From: Sphingomonadales bacterium
GTDB taxonomy: Bacteria > Pseudomonadota > Alphaproteobacteria > Sphingomonadales > Govanellaceae
Assembly (NCBI GenBank): GCA_019455285.1
Contig: JACFMS010000020.1
Location: 1 to 62,738 of the forward strand
DNA length: 62,738 nt
Direction of reading: 5' to 3'
The notes beneath the pieces are model-generated. The model had not been told where the DNA came from. It was given only the letters and a program-made list of their open reading frames with translations, and made no database searches. Numbering within the stretch: position 1 is the first letter of the stretch; every line of letters begins with the position of its first letter. Positions 17,525-24,944 of this stretch are shown here, piece after piece. A program made the position numbers and the translations under genes.

Positions 17525-18235
17525 TCACCCGTATCGTCGTCCTTCCCCTGCCTCCTCATGAGTCACCCCGTCACGGATGTGGTAGATACGCTTGAAGGTA
17601 GGGATGATCTTTTCATCATGAGTGACAACGATGATGGCGGTTGCAAACTTACGCGCCATGTCATTGAGGATGCGAATGACAGCCATGGCGCGCTCACTGT
17701 CGAGCGGCGCGGTGGGTTCGTCAGCCAGAATGACCGGCGGATGATTGATCAGACCGCGGGCGATGGCTACCCGTTGCTGTTCGCCTCCGGAGAGTTGTGA
17801 AGGCATGGCGTCGGCCCGGTGATGCACATCAAGCGCGGTGAGCAGTTCCAGCGCCTTTGTCCGCGCCTCCCTATTATGAATGCCCGCAAGCATCGGCAAC
17901 AGGGCCACATTGTCGGTGACATTTAGAAATGGAATGAGGTATGGCGATTGAAATACAAATCCGATCTTATCACGCCGCAGCGCCCGCAGATCACGCACTT
18001 TCCAGCCATTATCGAAGATCGCCTCATCACCCAACGTCATGCGGCCGGCGCTAGGATCAATCACCGCGCCTAAACATTTCAGCAGCGTGCTTTTGCCTGA
18101 GCCGGAAGGACCAATCAAGCCAACCACCTCGCCAGGGGCAACGCGCATGTCCACATTCTTTAACGCATCAACAGCCGTATCGCCCTTGCCGTAACGTTTT
18201 CTCAAGCCCTCGATGTTAATGCCTTTGCCGCTCAT
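17525..18235 (-). CDS. ABC transporter ATP-binding protein (LolD/MacB/DevA type)
   Basis: ATPase of 236 residues energising the FtsX-like permease encoded just upstream. Walker A GPSGSGKST (about residue 40-48), Q-loop FVFQSPYLIPFL, signature LSGGEQQRVAIARGL, Walker B VILADEPTAPLD (Pro-Leu where Gly-Asn or Ala-Leu is more usual) and the H-loop VVTHDEKI. ATG 18235 is one base after the permease stop (TGAAATG), which implies coupled translation; an upstream in-frame ATG at 18247 would overlap the permease. MacB-like export with the HlyD partner is more likely than lipoprotein release. Confidence 0.93.
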   Translation of the reverse strand: MSGKGINIEGLRKRYGKGDTAVDALKNVDMRVAPGEVVGLIGPSGSGKSTLLKCLGAVIDPSAGRMTLGDEAIFDNGWKVRDLRALRRDKIGFVFQSPYLIPFLNVTDNVALLPMLAGIHNREARTKALELLTALDVHHRADAMPSQLSGGEQQRVAIARGLINHPPVILADEPTAPLDSERAMAVIRILNDMARKFATAIIVVTHDEKIIPTFKRIYHIRDGVTHEEAGEGRRYG

Positions 18236-18236
18236 T

Positions 18237-19442
18237 TCAACCACCAATGGCTTCGGCCGGATCGACCTTGAGCGCCACGCGAATGGCGACGATGCTGGCC
18301 AGTACGCAAATCATGTGCACGGCGAAAAAACCAAGAACGGAATCAAGCGGCATCAGCAACACGTATTTAGGAAACAAGGGCGCCGTGAAGGTAGCGGTAA
18401 TTTTGCCGACCACAAAACCGATTACACCCAGAGCAAGCGCCTGCTGCATGATCATGGCGGCAATGGTCTGGTTGCGGGTGCCGATAAGTTTCAGCACCGC
18501 GATCTCCCGAATCTTGTCCATGGTCAGCGTATAGATGATAAAGGCCACGATGGCGGCGCTGACGGTAGCCAGAATGGCCAGAAACATGCCGATTTGCTTG
18601 GCTGAGGTGGCGATCAATTTGCCGACGAGGATGGCTTCCATTTGGGCGCGGGTATAGACCGTCAACCGCTTCCAGCGTCGGATGGACTGGGCCACCTCAT
18701 CCGCGGAATGGCCGGGTTTTAGCGTGACCAGCACGGCGTTGACGAAGCTGTTGGCGCTCTGGGAAGCAATGACGGCGTCCAACAGGCCGGGCGCGCCGGG
18801 CCGGTTGAAGGCCGGATTAGCCGTGGTGCGATGCCGGCTTTGCCAGATGGCGTCGTTATCCTTAAGGAACTGCGCTTCTTGCGCGTCTTTGAGCGGAATG
18901 TAGATCATCGGATCGCCGCTGGATGACACCATCCGGCGCGTCAACCCGACGACGGTGTAGTGATTGCGGCGGATGGTGAGACGATCTTCCAGCTTGAAGC
19001 CGGCGGCAATGTCGGCCACCGCCTCATAGTGGCTGCGCGTGATCTGTCGTCCGGCGACAAGATAGGGCGGCCAGCCGGGCGTGGCGCCCAACTGACCCGG
19101 CGCGATGCCCACCACCATGGCGCGAATATCCTGATCGCCCTTGCGTACCTGCATGGTCAGGTAGGTTACATTGGCAGCCTTATCGACGCCTGGCATGGCC
19201 AGGATGGCGCGGTACGCGTCATCATTGAGACTGGACGACTCCGCATAAGGACCCAGCGTATCCTTTTGCACCACCCACAGATCGGCGCCGCTATTGTCGA
19301 GGAGCGCCTTGCCGTCATCCACCATGCCCCGATACACCCCAGCCATGACCAAGGTGACGCCAATCAAGAGTCCCAAGCCGATTCCCGTAAAGACGAACTT
19401 TCCCCACGCATGGAGAATATCGCGACCGGCCAGGCTGATCAT
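18237..19442 (-). CDS. ABC transporter permease, FtsX/DevC type
   Basis: 401-residue permease: one N-terminal membrane helix (about 17-38), a large periplasmic domain (about 40-270, with NSGADLWVVQKDTLGPYAESSS) and three C-terminal helices, the topology of MacB/DevC mechanotransmission transporters. It overlaps hlyD by 4 bases (ATGA, 19439-19442) and is separated from the ATPase gene by one base. With the HlyD protein and an outer-membrane channel it would form a tripartite efflux or export machine; no TolC-like gene is in the window. Substrate unknown. Confidence 0.92.
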   Translation of the reverse strand: MISLAGRDILHAWGKFVFTGIGLGLLIGVTLVMAGVYRGMVDDGKALLDNSGADLWVVQKDTLGPYAESSSLNDDAYRAILAMPGVDKAANVTYLTMQVRKGDQDIRAMVVGIAPGQLGATPGWPPYLVAGRQITRSHYEAVADIAAGFKLEDRLTIRRNHYTVVGLTRRMVSSSGDPMIYIPLKDAQEAQFLKDNDAIWQSRHRTTANPAFNRPGAPGLLDAVIASQSANSFVNAVLVTLKPGHSADEVAQSIRRWKRLTVYTRAQMEAILVGKLIATSAKQIGMFLAILATVSAAIVAFIIYTLTMDKIREIAVLKLIGTRNQTIAAMIMQQALALGVIGFVVGKITATFTAPLFPKYVLLMPLDSVLGFFAVHMICVLASIVAIRVALKVDPAEAIGG

Positions 19443-20590
19443 CGCGACGGTCCCAAAATGCGGTCGACCACGCGATAGCGGCTGGTTGCAGTCAGGGCTT
19501 TTTCGCTATAGGCCACAATCTGGTCGCCATCTTTGAGCCCCCGGCGCACCTCAACGTAGCCATTAAGGTCAGACACACCGAGCGCTATTGGCGTAAACTT
19601 CATATCGCCATCAACGATTTGCCAGACGCCTACTTCTTCGCCTTTGCGCCTAACCGCCGCATTGAGGATGGCAGGGGTGGGCGGAAGCGCCGGGAGATCA
19701 ACCGTCACCTCAGCCAGCTCGCCCACTGGCGGCAGAGGCTGGGGAATGGTGTCAAAAACCACCTTGGCGAGCGTTTCCTCAGTCACCGCATCGGCCTTTG
19801 GCTCAACGCGCAGTGTCCGGCCCGCCAAGTCCTGTCCGCCACGCGATCGCAGGATGATGCGGGCGGGCAACCCGCCCGTCAGTCCCGCTGCGCTGATCTG
19901 ATCAAAGCGCACATTGATCCACAGGCTCTTGGGGTCGATGATTTCCACCACGGATTGGCCAGCAACGATGGTTGTGCCGGGATCCGCATCCCGCGCCGCA
20001 ACTATGCCTTCCACCGGCGCGATGAGGCGCAGATTGCTCTTCTGCGCGATCAGCGCTTCTCGGTCGGAGCGTGTACGGGCAACATCTTCCCGGGCGGCGG
20101 ATAGGGCGGCGTCGGCAATCTGCAATTCCTGCCGCTTTGTGGTGATTACTTCCTCGCTGGTTGCCTGTACAGCGAATAACCGCTCATAGCGGCGCGCCTG
20201 GATTTGAGCATAAGCCTTCCGGGCGCTTGCCTCGCGCAGCACGGCCTCCGCCCGTTTTAATGCCGATTCCTGCGAGCGAATCCGATCATCGAGATCAATT
20301 GGGTCCATTTCACCAAGCACTTGTCCGGCGGTGATGATGTCGCCGACGTGCACATCCAGGCGTTTGACGCGACCGGCAAACGTGGGACCGATCTTATAGG
20401 TGTAGCGAGCCTCCACCGTACCGATGCCAAATAGGGCAGGCGAGACGGCCCGCGATTCCACGGTCTGCACCGTCACCGCCACCGGCGCAAGCGGACCCGA
20501 CCGCAAGCCAACATAGGTAAATAGCGCAAGCAACGGAATGATTACGGCCAGCAGCGCCAGGGTGCGGCGCTGCAAAGGTAGGCGTCTCAT
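19439..20590 (-). CDS. HlyD/MacA/DevB-type periplasmic adaptor protein
   Basis: Membrane fusion protein of 383 residues bridging the inner-membrane permease to an outer-membrane channel. N-terminal membrane anchor (about 9-29), a biotinyl-lipoyl-like half (YKIGPTFAGRVKRLDVHVGDIITAGQVLGEMDP), a coiled-coil hairpin (about 105-185), the second lipoyl half (IAPVEGIVAARDADPGTTIVAGQ) and C-terminal beta domains. It overlaps tetR upstream and the permease gene downstream by 4 bases each, so all four genes are one transcript. Confidence 0.93.
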   Translation of the reverse strand: MRRLPLQRRTLALLAVIIPLLALFTYVGLRSGPLAPVAVTVQTVESRAVSPALFGIGTVEARYTYKIGPTFAGRVKRLDVHVGDIITAGQVLGEMDPIDLDDRIRSQESALKRAEAVLREASARKAYAQIQARRYERLFAVQATSEEVITTKRQELQIADAALSAAREDVARTRSDREALIAQKSNLRLIAPVEGIVAARDADPGTTIVAGQSVVEIIDPKSLWINVRFDQISAAGLTGGLPARIILRSRGGQDLAGRTLRVEPKADAVTEETLAKVVFDTIPQPLPPVGELAEVTVDLPALPPTPAILNAAVRRKGEEVGVWQIVDGDMKFTPIALGVSDLNGYVEVRRGLKDGDQIVAYSEKALTATSRYRVVDRILGPSR

Positions 20591-21195
20591 GAAGCGCTCC
20601 TAATGCCGCGCCGGTAAATTGCAAACACCATTGGCGCATCGCGGCGCATGCGCTCCACGTCACCCGCCAGCAGTGATTGCATGACCAGACCCTGGATCGT
20701 GCCAATGAACAGCGTTGCCGCTGAGTTAGTATCCAACGACGCAGGCAATTCTCCGTTAGCCTTGCCTTTATCGATAAGCCGGTGCAAGCGGTCTCCATAC
20801 CGCTGAATTAGAACCTGCACCATCCGCTTGGCTGGGGACGGCTCGGCGCGCTGAAGCTCGCCAAACATCATTCTGGGCACGCCTGGATGTTCGACCACAA
20901 ACTCGACATGGCTCATGAACATCGCCTCCATCGCTTCCAGGGGCGACTCGATGCCTTGAGCGGCGCGGTCCAAGCGGGCCAGCAGACGATCGGCCACCCA
21001 CTCCATAACGGCCTGCCAGATGGCTTCTTTGCTGGGAAAGTGTCGGAACAACGCGCCCTGGGTTACATGCATGTGCTTGGCGATGGCGGCCGTCGTGATG
21101 TCGCTTGGATTTTGCGACCCAGCAAGCTGGATCACGGATTCGACCGTCAGGGCCCGGCGCTTATCCGCCGGAAAATGCTTGGACTGTTTATCCAT
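20587..21195 (-). CDS. TetR family regulator, first gene of the efflux operon
   Basis: 202-residue repressor with an N-terminal helix-turn-helix (ITTAAIAKHMHVTQGALFRHFPSK, DNA-recognition helix near residues 40-58) and a C-terminal ligand-binding domain. It overlaps hlyD by ATGA. The perfect 24-bp palindrome at 21207-21230 ends 11 bases before its start codon, so autoregulation of the tetR-hlyD-permease-ATPase operon, relieved by an efflux substrate, is the simplest reading. Confidence 0.92.
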   Translation of the reverse strand: MDKQSKHFPADKRRALTVESVIQLAGSQNPSDITTAAIAKHMHVTQGALFRHFPSKEAIWQAVMEWVADRLLARLDRAAQGIESPLEAMEAMFMSHVEFVVEHPGVPRMMFGELQRAEPSPAKRMVQVLIQRYGDRLHRLIDKGKANGELPASLDTNSAATLFIGTIQGLVMQSLLAGDVERMRRDAPMVFAIYRRGIRSAS

Positions 21196-21206
21196 ATCCG
21201 CCTCAA

Positions 21207-21230
21207 AAGATAGTAATCGATTACTATCTT
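21207..21230. promoter_or_regulatory. Perfect 24-bp palindrome, putative TetR operator
   Basis: Each 12-base arm reads AAGATAGTAATC and its exact complement, with no spacer. The centre (21218.5) is 23 bases upstream of the tetR start codon, where repressor binding would block the promoter of the efflux operon. Recognition by this TetR is inferred from position and symmetry. Confidence 0.8.
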
Positions 21231-21349
21231 ATAATGACAGATGGAAAATTGCAACCATGACCGGCAGGCAAGATTAACGCGAAAGCGCGTGGGCATATGC
21301 TGAGGCGAGAATGCGGACTTTTTCCGTTATCTGAAAAGCCCTTGCGAGA

Positions 21350-21937
21350 CTACTGGGCGGCGGCAGGGAGGGCGGTAACGCCAGTGGCCGCCAGCGAAAA
21401 GTAGGTTGCAATGATGGTGTCGATGGACAGCTCTTTTTCCGGGTTGTACCAGCGGCAGAACCAGTTGCACATGCCGAGATAGGCGAAGGCGACCATCTTA
21501 GGGTCCAGGTCAGCCTTGAACTCGCCGTTGGCCTGGCCTTCCTTGATAAGGTCGGTCCACAGCGTACTGTAATCGTCCCATACCCGTTTCAACTGCTGCA
21601 ATTTGGTGGCGTCGCGCACAAAGTAGTGCTCGCGCAAGGCGACGCTCATTTCCAGATAGGCGGGATAGAAGGCATGGAGATGGCTTTGAATCGCCGCATG
21701 GAGCTTTTCCATGGCCGTCATGCGGGATTTGATGATCCGCTGCAAATTAAGCAGCAGCGAATCCGACTGCGGCAGAATGATTTCCAGGAGAATGTCGTTA
21801 CGGCTTTGGAAATAATAATAAAGCCCTTCGCGCTTGATGCCGACCGCCTGGGCGATATCTTCCATGGAGGTTTGCGCCACCCCCTTTTGCAGAAAGATTT
21901 CCGCCGCCCGGCGAACGATTTCTCGACGTCTATTCAT
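21350..21937 (-). CDS. TetR family regulator, divergent from the catabolic block
   Basis: 195-residue regulator. N-terminal helix-turn-helix with TSMEDIAQAVGIKREGLYYYFQSRND (about 24-49), a pattern frequent in fatty-acid and acyl-CoA responsive TetR proteins; the helical C-terminal domain carries LGMCNWFCRWYNPEKELS. It faces the acyl-CoA ligase gene across about 340 bases holding several TTTTAC...GTAAAA palindromes, one of them 8-25 bases before its own ATG. It is probably a repressor of itself, the ligase and the operon from 24052, with a CoA thioester of the pathway as inducer (inference). Confidence 0.9.
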   Translation of the reverse strand: MNRRREIVRRAAEIFLQKGVAQTSMEDIAQAVGIKREGLYYYFQSRNDILLEIILPQSDSLLLNLQRIIKSRMTAMEKLHAAIQSHLHAFYPAYLEMSVALREHYFVRDATKLQQLKRVWDDYSTLWTDLIKEGQANGEFKADLDPKMVAFAYLGMCNWFCRWYNPEKELSIDTIIATYFSLAATGVTALPAAAQ

Positions 21938-21944
21938 TGCTCAA

Positions 21945-21961
21945 ACTTACACCTTGTAAAA
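21945..21961. promoter_or_regulatory. Putative TetR site A (ACTTAC-N5-GTAAAA)
   Basis: Imperfect inverted repeat with a 5-base spacer, 8 bases upstream of the tetR start at 21937. Suited to autoregulation. Confidence 0.55.
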
Positions 21962-21970
21962 CCTTGGCTT

Positions 21971-21988
21971 TTTTACAAAGCCGTCACA
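21971..21988. promoter_or_regulatory. Putative TetR site B (TTTTAC-N6-GTCACA)
   Basis: A perfect left half and a degenerate right half with a 6-base spacer, 9 bases beyond site A. Weaker than the other sites; it may assist binding at site A. Confidence 0.35.
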
Positions 21989-22084
21989 ATCGCGCATCAC
22001 AAGCCTGATACCTGAAGCTTTGTTGTTTCCTTTACGTAAAATAAGGCCTTATCCTAACCACTAATATTACCCCGCACAAGAAAA

Positions 22085-22102
22085 GTTTACGAGAGTGTAA
22101 AA
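22085..22102. promoter_or_regulatory. Putative TetR site C (GTTTAC-N6-GTAAAA)
   Basis: Inverted repeat with a 6-base spacer, 175 bases before the ligase ATG in the AT-rich part of the divergent region; likely overlaps the ligase promoter. Confidence 0.55.
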
Positions 22103-22276
22103 TTTTTTTGAAGCTTAAAAGATTTGTGCTACTTTGCCGGTAGAGGGAGGTCGCGCCGCGGATCGCGCTGTGCAAGGCGGCGGGCGACAGCGAAAAAAGA
22201 AAACTCAAGGCGGCCGCCGCATGGGCCAGCGTCGGGTTTTACAGGTTGGAAGTCCGGTGGAGGGACAGGCTTGGCG

Positions 22277-23806
22277 ATGAATGTTTCCAGTTGGATAGAC
22301 CGTTGGGCGGCTCGCTATCCCGATAAAACGGCAATCCGCTTCAAGGACAAAGATTACAGCTACGCCACGCTGGCGGACTTGGTGGCGCGCCAGGCGGCGG
22401 CGCTGCATGACGAGTTCGGCGTCAGACGCGGCGATCGCGTGGCCTACCTCGGGCTCAATCGTCCCGAGGTCTTTATATTGATGCTGGCCTGCGCTCGCCT
22501 GGGGGCGCTGTACCTGCCGCTCAACTGGCGGCTGACTCCCAGCGAACACGCCTATATCCTGGGCAATGCCGAGCCTGCTGTCCTGGTGGCGGAGCGGGCC
22601 TTTACTGACGCCACGTCCGCCATCCTGCCCGGGCTTTCGGCCATGACACGCCTGGTGATCGGCGGCAGCGCCGAGGGCTGGCTGTCGTATGAGAACACCC
22701 TGACGGCGGCGCGGTCGGATTTTTCGCCGGATGCCGCCGTCAGCTACGATGATCCGCTGCTCTTGTGCTACACCTCGGGCACCACGGGCCATCCCAAGGG
22801 CGCGATATTAACGCAAAACGCCGTCTTTTATAACGCCGTCAACAGCACCCATATGCACGATCTGAGCAGCCGGGATGTCATCTTGGTGACATTGCCGCTT
22901 TTTCATGTCGGCGGGCTCAATATTCTCGGCATGCCGGGGCTGCATGCCGGCGCGACGCTCATCGTGCACCCGTCGTTTGATCCCGCTGCGGTGCTGGAGA
23001 CCATCGAACGCGAACGGGTGACGCTGACTGTTCTGGTGCCGGCCCAGCTTCGCCCCATCATAGCGCTGCCGCAGTGGCAGACTGCCGATCTCAGCTCGTT
23101 GCGCATGATCACCACCGGCTCGGTGACGGTGGGTGAGGCGCTGATCAGCACCGTCCATCAACGCGGCGTGCCGGTCATTCAGGTTTATGGCTCCACCGAA
23201 ACCTCGCCCATCGCCGCCTATCAGCGGGTGGAGGAGGCGGAAGCGGGGATCGGCTCCAGCGGCCGCTGCGCCGTCCATTGCGAACTGGCCATCGTCGATG
23301 ACGAGGGGCGCGAAGTTCCGGTTGGCGTTTCCGGGGAAATCCTGGTGCGTGGCCCCAACGTCATGATCGGCTACTGGCGCGATCCGGCCATGACCGCCGC
23401 CTCCTTGATCAACGGCTGGTTCAAGACCGGCGATGTCGGCCATTACGATGAGCGCGGCTTCCTGTTCATCGACGACCGCAAAAAGGACATGATCATTTCC
23501 GGCGGCGAGAACATCTACCCGGCGATTTTGGAAAGGATCCTCGCCGAATGCGCCGACCTGGCGGAAGCGGCGGTGGTCGGCCGACCTGACCGCCGGTGGG
23601 AAGAAGTGGCGGTGGCGGTGGTGGTGCCGAGGCCGGGGGCGCGGCTGAGCGCCGCCGATGTTCTGGCGCTGTTTGAGGGGAGAATCGCCCGTTTCGCCAT
23701 TCCTAAGGACGTCCTGTTCGTGGAGGCCTTGCCGAAGAACGCCATGGGCAAGGTCGTCAAGAGCGAGCTTAAGGTTCTGGTGGCCGGGCATTTGGCCACC
23801 CCCTAA
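22277..23806 (+). CDS. AMP-forming acyl-CoA ligase
   Basis: 509-residue ligase that activates a carboxylic acid to its CoA ester using ATP, the likely entry step for the following catabolic genes. Seen: the P-loop YTSGTTGHPKGA (about residue 164), YGSTETSP, the TGD motif in GWFKTGDVGHYDERG, the hinge DDRKKDMIISGGENIYP, and the C-terminal catalytic lysine in PKNAMGKVVKSEL (about residue 492). The substrate is not predictable; relatives act on medium-chain or aromatic acids. The frame is open to 22124. ATG 22277 fits homologues, but TTG 22271 is better placed for the GGAGGG at 22259-22264 and would add only two residues. Confidence 0.92.
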   Translation: MNVSSWIDRWAARYPDKTAIRFKDKDYSYATLADLVARQAAALHDEFGVRRGDRVAYLGLNRPEVFILMLACARLGALYLPLNWRLTPSEHAYILGNAEPAVLVAERAFTDATSAILPGLSAMTRLVIGGSAEGWLSYENTLTAARSDFSPDAAVSYDDPLLLCYTSGTTGHPKGAILTQNAVFYNAVNSTHMHDLSSRDVILVTLPLFHVGGLNILGMPGLHAGATLIVHPSFDPAAVLETIERERVTLTVLVPAQLRPIIALPQWQTADLSSLRMITTGSVTVGEALISTVHQRGVPVIQVYGSTETSPIAAYQRVEEAEAGIGSSGRCAVHCELAIVDDEGREVPVGVSGEILVRGPNVMIGYWRDPAMTAASLINGWFKTGDVGHYDERGFLFIDDRKKDMIISGGENIYPAILERILAECADLAEAAVVGRPDRRWEEVAVAVVVPRPGARLSAADVLALFEGRIARFAIPKDVLFVEALPKNAMGKVVKSELKVLVAGHLATP

Positions 23807-23810
23807 TTTC

Positions 23811-23827
23811 TTTTACAAAACGTAAAA
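23811..23827. promoter_or_regulatory. Putative TetR site D (TTTTAC-N5-GTAAAA)
   Basis: Perfect 6-base arms with spacer AAAAC, starting 4 bases after the ligase stop codon. The region from here to 24051 has no gene and seems to hold the promoter of the main operon. Confidence 0.6.
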
Positions 23828-23955
23828 TTATGGCGCTTGAGGTTCCGACGCAATGGCCGTGCGTACCCGATTATTGTTGCTCCTCCGACATATAGCTGGC
23901 TATTAAGATGCTGATTTCCAGGACAGTTTAGGTATATATGAATTTTCATGAATAA

Positions 23956-23973
23956 TTTTACTTGGGTGTAAAA
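23956..23973. promoter_or_regulatory. Putative TetR site E (TTTTAC-N6-GTAAAA)
   Basis: Perfect 6-base arms with spacer TTGGGT, centred 87 bases before the first gene of the main operon (24052). Together with site D it suggests the operon is under the same regulator as the ligase. Confidence 0.62.
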
Positions 23974-24051
23974 TTGCTTGTGATCAGGAAATGACCGTGC
24001 CATACTTCCAGGGCTTCATGGGGATGACATAACCCGGCAAGGGACGATTAC

Positions 24052-24495
24052 ATGCAATACGAAGCGTTCATCGGCAAAGAATATGCCCCCTTCACCTTCG
24101 AGGTGGAGAAGGGCCGTCTGCGCATGTTCGCCAAAGCCACTGGCTTGGCCGACCCGATCTATAGCGATGAGGCGGCGGCCAAGGCCGCCGGCTACCGCTC
24201 ACTTCCGGCGCCGCCAACTTTTGCCTACACCATCACCATGGATGCCGGGCAGTCCTTCAATGTGTTGGAAGATATGGGGGTGTCGTTGCCCAAGGCGGTT
24301 CATGGCGGCCAGCGCTTCGTTTATCATGCGCCGATCTGCGCCGGCGATGTCATTACGGGGCGGCAAAAGGTCACCAACATCTATGACAAGAAGGGTGGGG
24401 CGTTGGTGTTCATCGAGACCGAAATTCCCTTGCGCAACCAACTGGGCGAAGCGGTGTGTGATCTTTATTCCACCGTTGTCGTACGTAACGGTTAA
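24052..24495 (+). CDS. FAS1-like/MaoC N-terminal-type dehydratase subunit
   Basis: 147-residue hot-dog fold protein of the MaoC_dehydrat_N (FAS1-like) group, with FTFEVEKGRLRMFAKATGLADPIY and a later HGGQRFVYHAPICAGDVITG. On its own this half usually lacks the catalytic Asp/His pair and pairs with a MaoC subunit; here the next gene supplies it. The arrangement resembles heteromeric enoyl-CoA hydratases such as ChsH1/ChsH2 of steroid side-chain degradation. Expected role: hydration of an enoyl-CoA intermediate. AAGGGA lies 8 bases before the ATG; first gene of the main operon. Confidence 0.87.
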   Translation: MQYEAFIGKEYAPFTFEVEKGRLRMFAKATGLADPIYSDEAAAKAAGYRSLPAPPTFAYTITMDAGQSFNVLEDMGVSLPKAVHGGQRFVYHAPICAGDVITGRQKVTNIYDKKGGALVFIETEIPLRNQLGEAVCDLYSTVVVRNG

Positions 24496-24510
24496 GAAGG
24501 ACGTGCGGCG

Positions 24511-24927
24511 ATGACCTTAAAATTCAATGACTTGGAAGTCGGCAGCCGCATCCCTGACGTGGTCAAGGGGCCGCTCACCCGCAGCCAGATCGCCTTATTC
24601 GCGGTGCCATCCGGCGATCACAACCCCATTCACCTCGATGACGAGGTGGCGCGCCAGGGCGGTCTGCCGGGGGTAATCGCTCACGGCATGCTGAACATGG
24701 CCTACTTGAGCCAAGCGCTCATTGGCATTGCGCCACAACGCAACATTCGCGAATTCAGCGCCCGCTTTCAGGCCATGGCGTTCCCCGGCGATGTCATCAC
24801 CTGCACCGGGGAGGTTACCGCCAAGAAGCGCATCGGTGAGGAGAATATCGTCGAGTTGAAGCTTGCCGCACTCAATCAGAAGGGTGAGAAGATATTGGAT
24901 GGTTCAGCGCAAGTGGCGCTGCCGTAA
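24511..24927 (+). CDS. MaoC-like (R)-specific enoyl-CoA hydratase subunit
   Basis: 138-residue hot-dog fold hydratase with the catalytic segment SGDHNPIHLDDEVARQGGLPGVIAHGML: Asp and His as in R-specific enoyl-CoA hydratases. It begins 15 bases after the FAS1-like gene, behind AAGGA, so the two are probably made in equal amounts as one enzyme. It would add water across the double bond made by the acyl-CoA dehydrogenase at 29987. Confidence 0.9.
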   Translation: MTLKFNDLEVGSRIPDVVKGPLTRSQIALFAVPSGDHNPIHLDDEVARQGGLPGVIAHGMLNMAYLSQALIGIAPQRNIREFSARFQAMAFPGDVITCTGEVTAKKRIGEENIVELKLAALNQKGEKILDGSAQVALP

Positions 24928-24944
24928 CTTCAAGGAGTAGACTG

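Larger units (their letters stand above)
21938..22276. other. Divergent promoter region between tetR and the acyl-CoA ligase gene
   Basis: Gene-free stretch of 339 bases, AT-rich between 22018 and 22135. It holds three TTTTAC...GTAAAA-type sites (21945, 21971, 22085) and a short 10-base palindrome TTTACGTAAA at 22031-22040. After 22103 the ligase frame is open but shows no convincing coding character. No RNA gene was recognised. Confidence 0.7.

Noticed and set aside
22031-22040. TTTACGTAAA as another TetR site
   Set aside because: It has the half-sites but no 5-6 base spacer, so it does not fit the other copies; it may be chance in AT-rich DNA.
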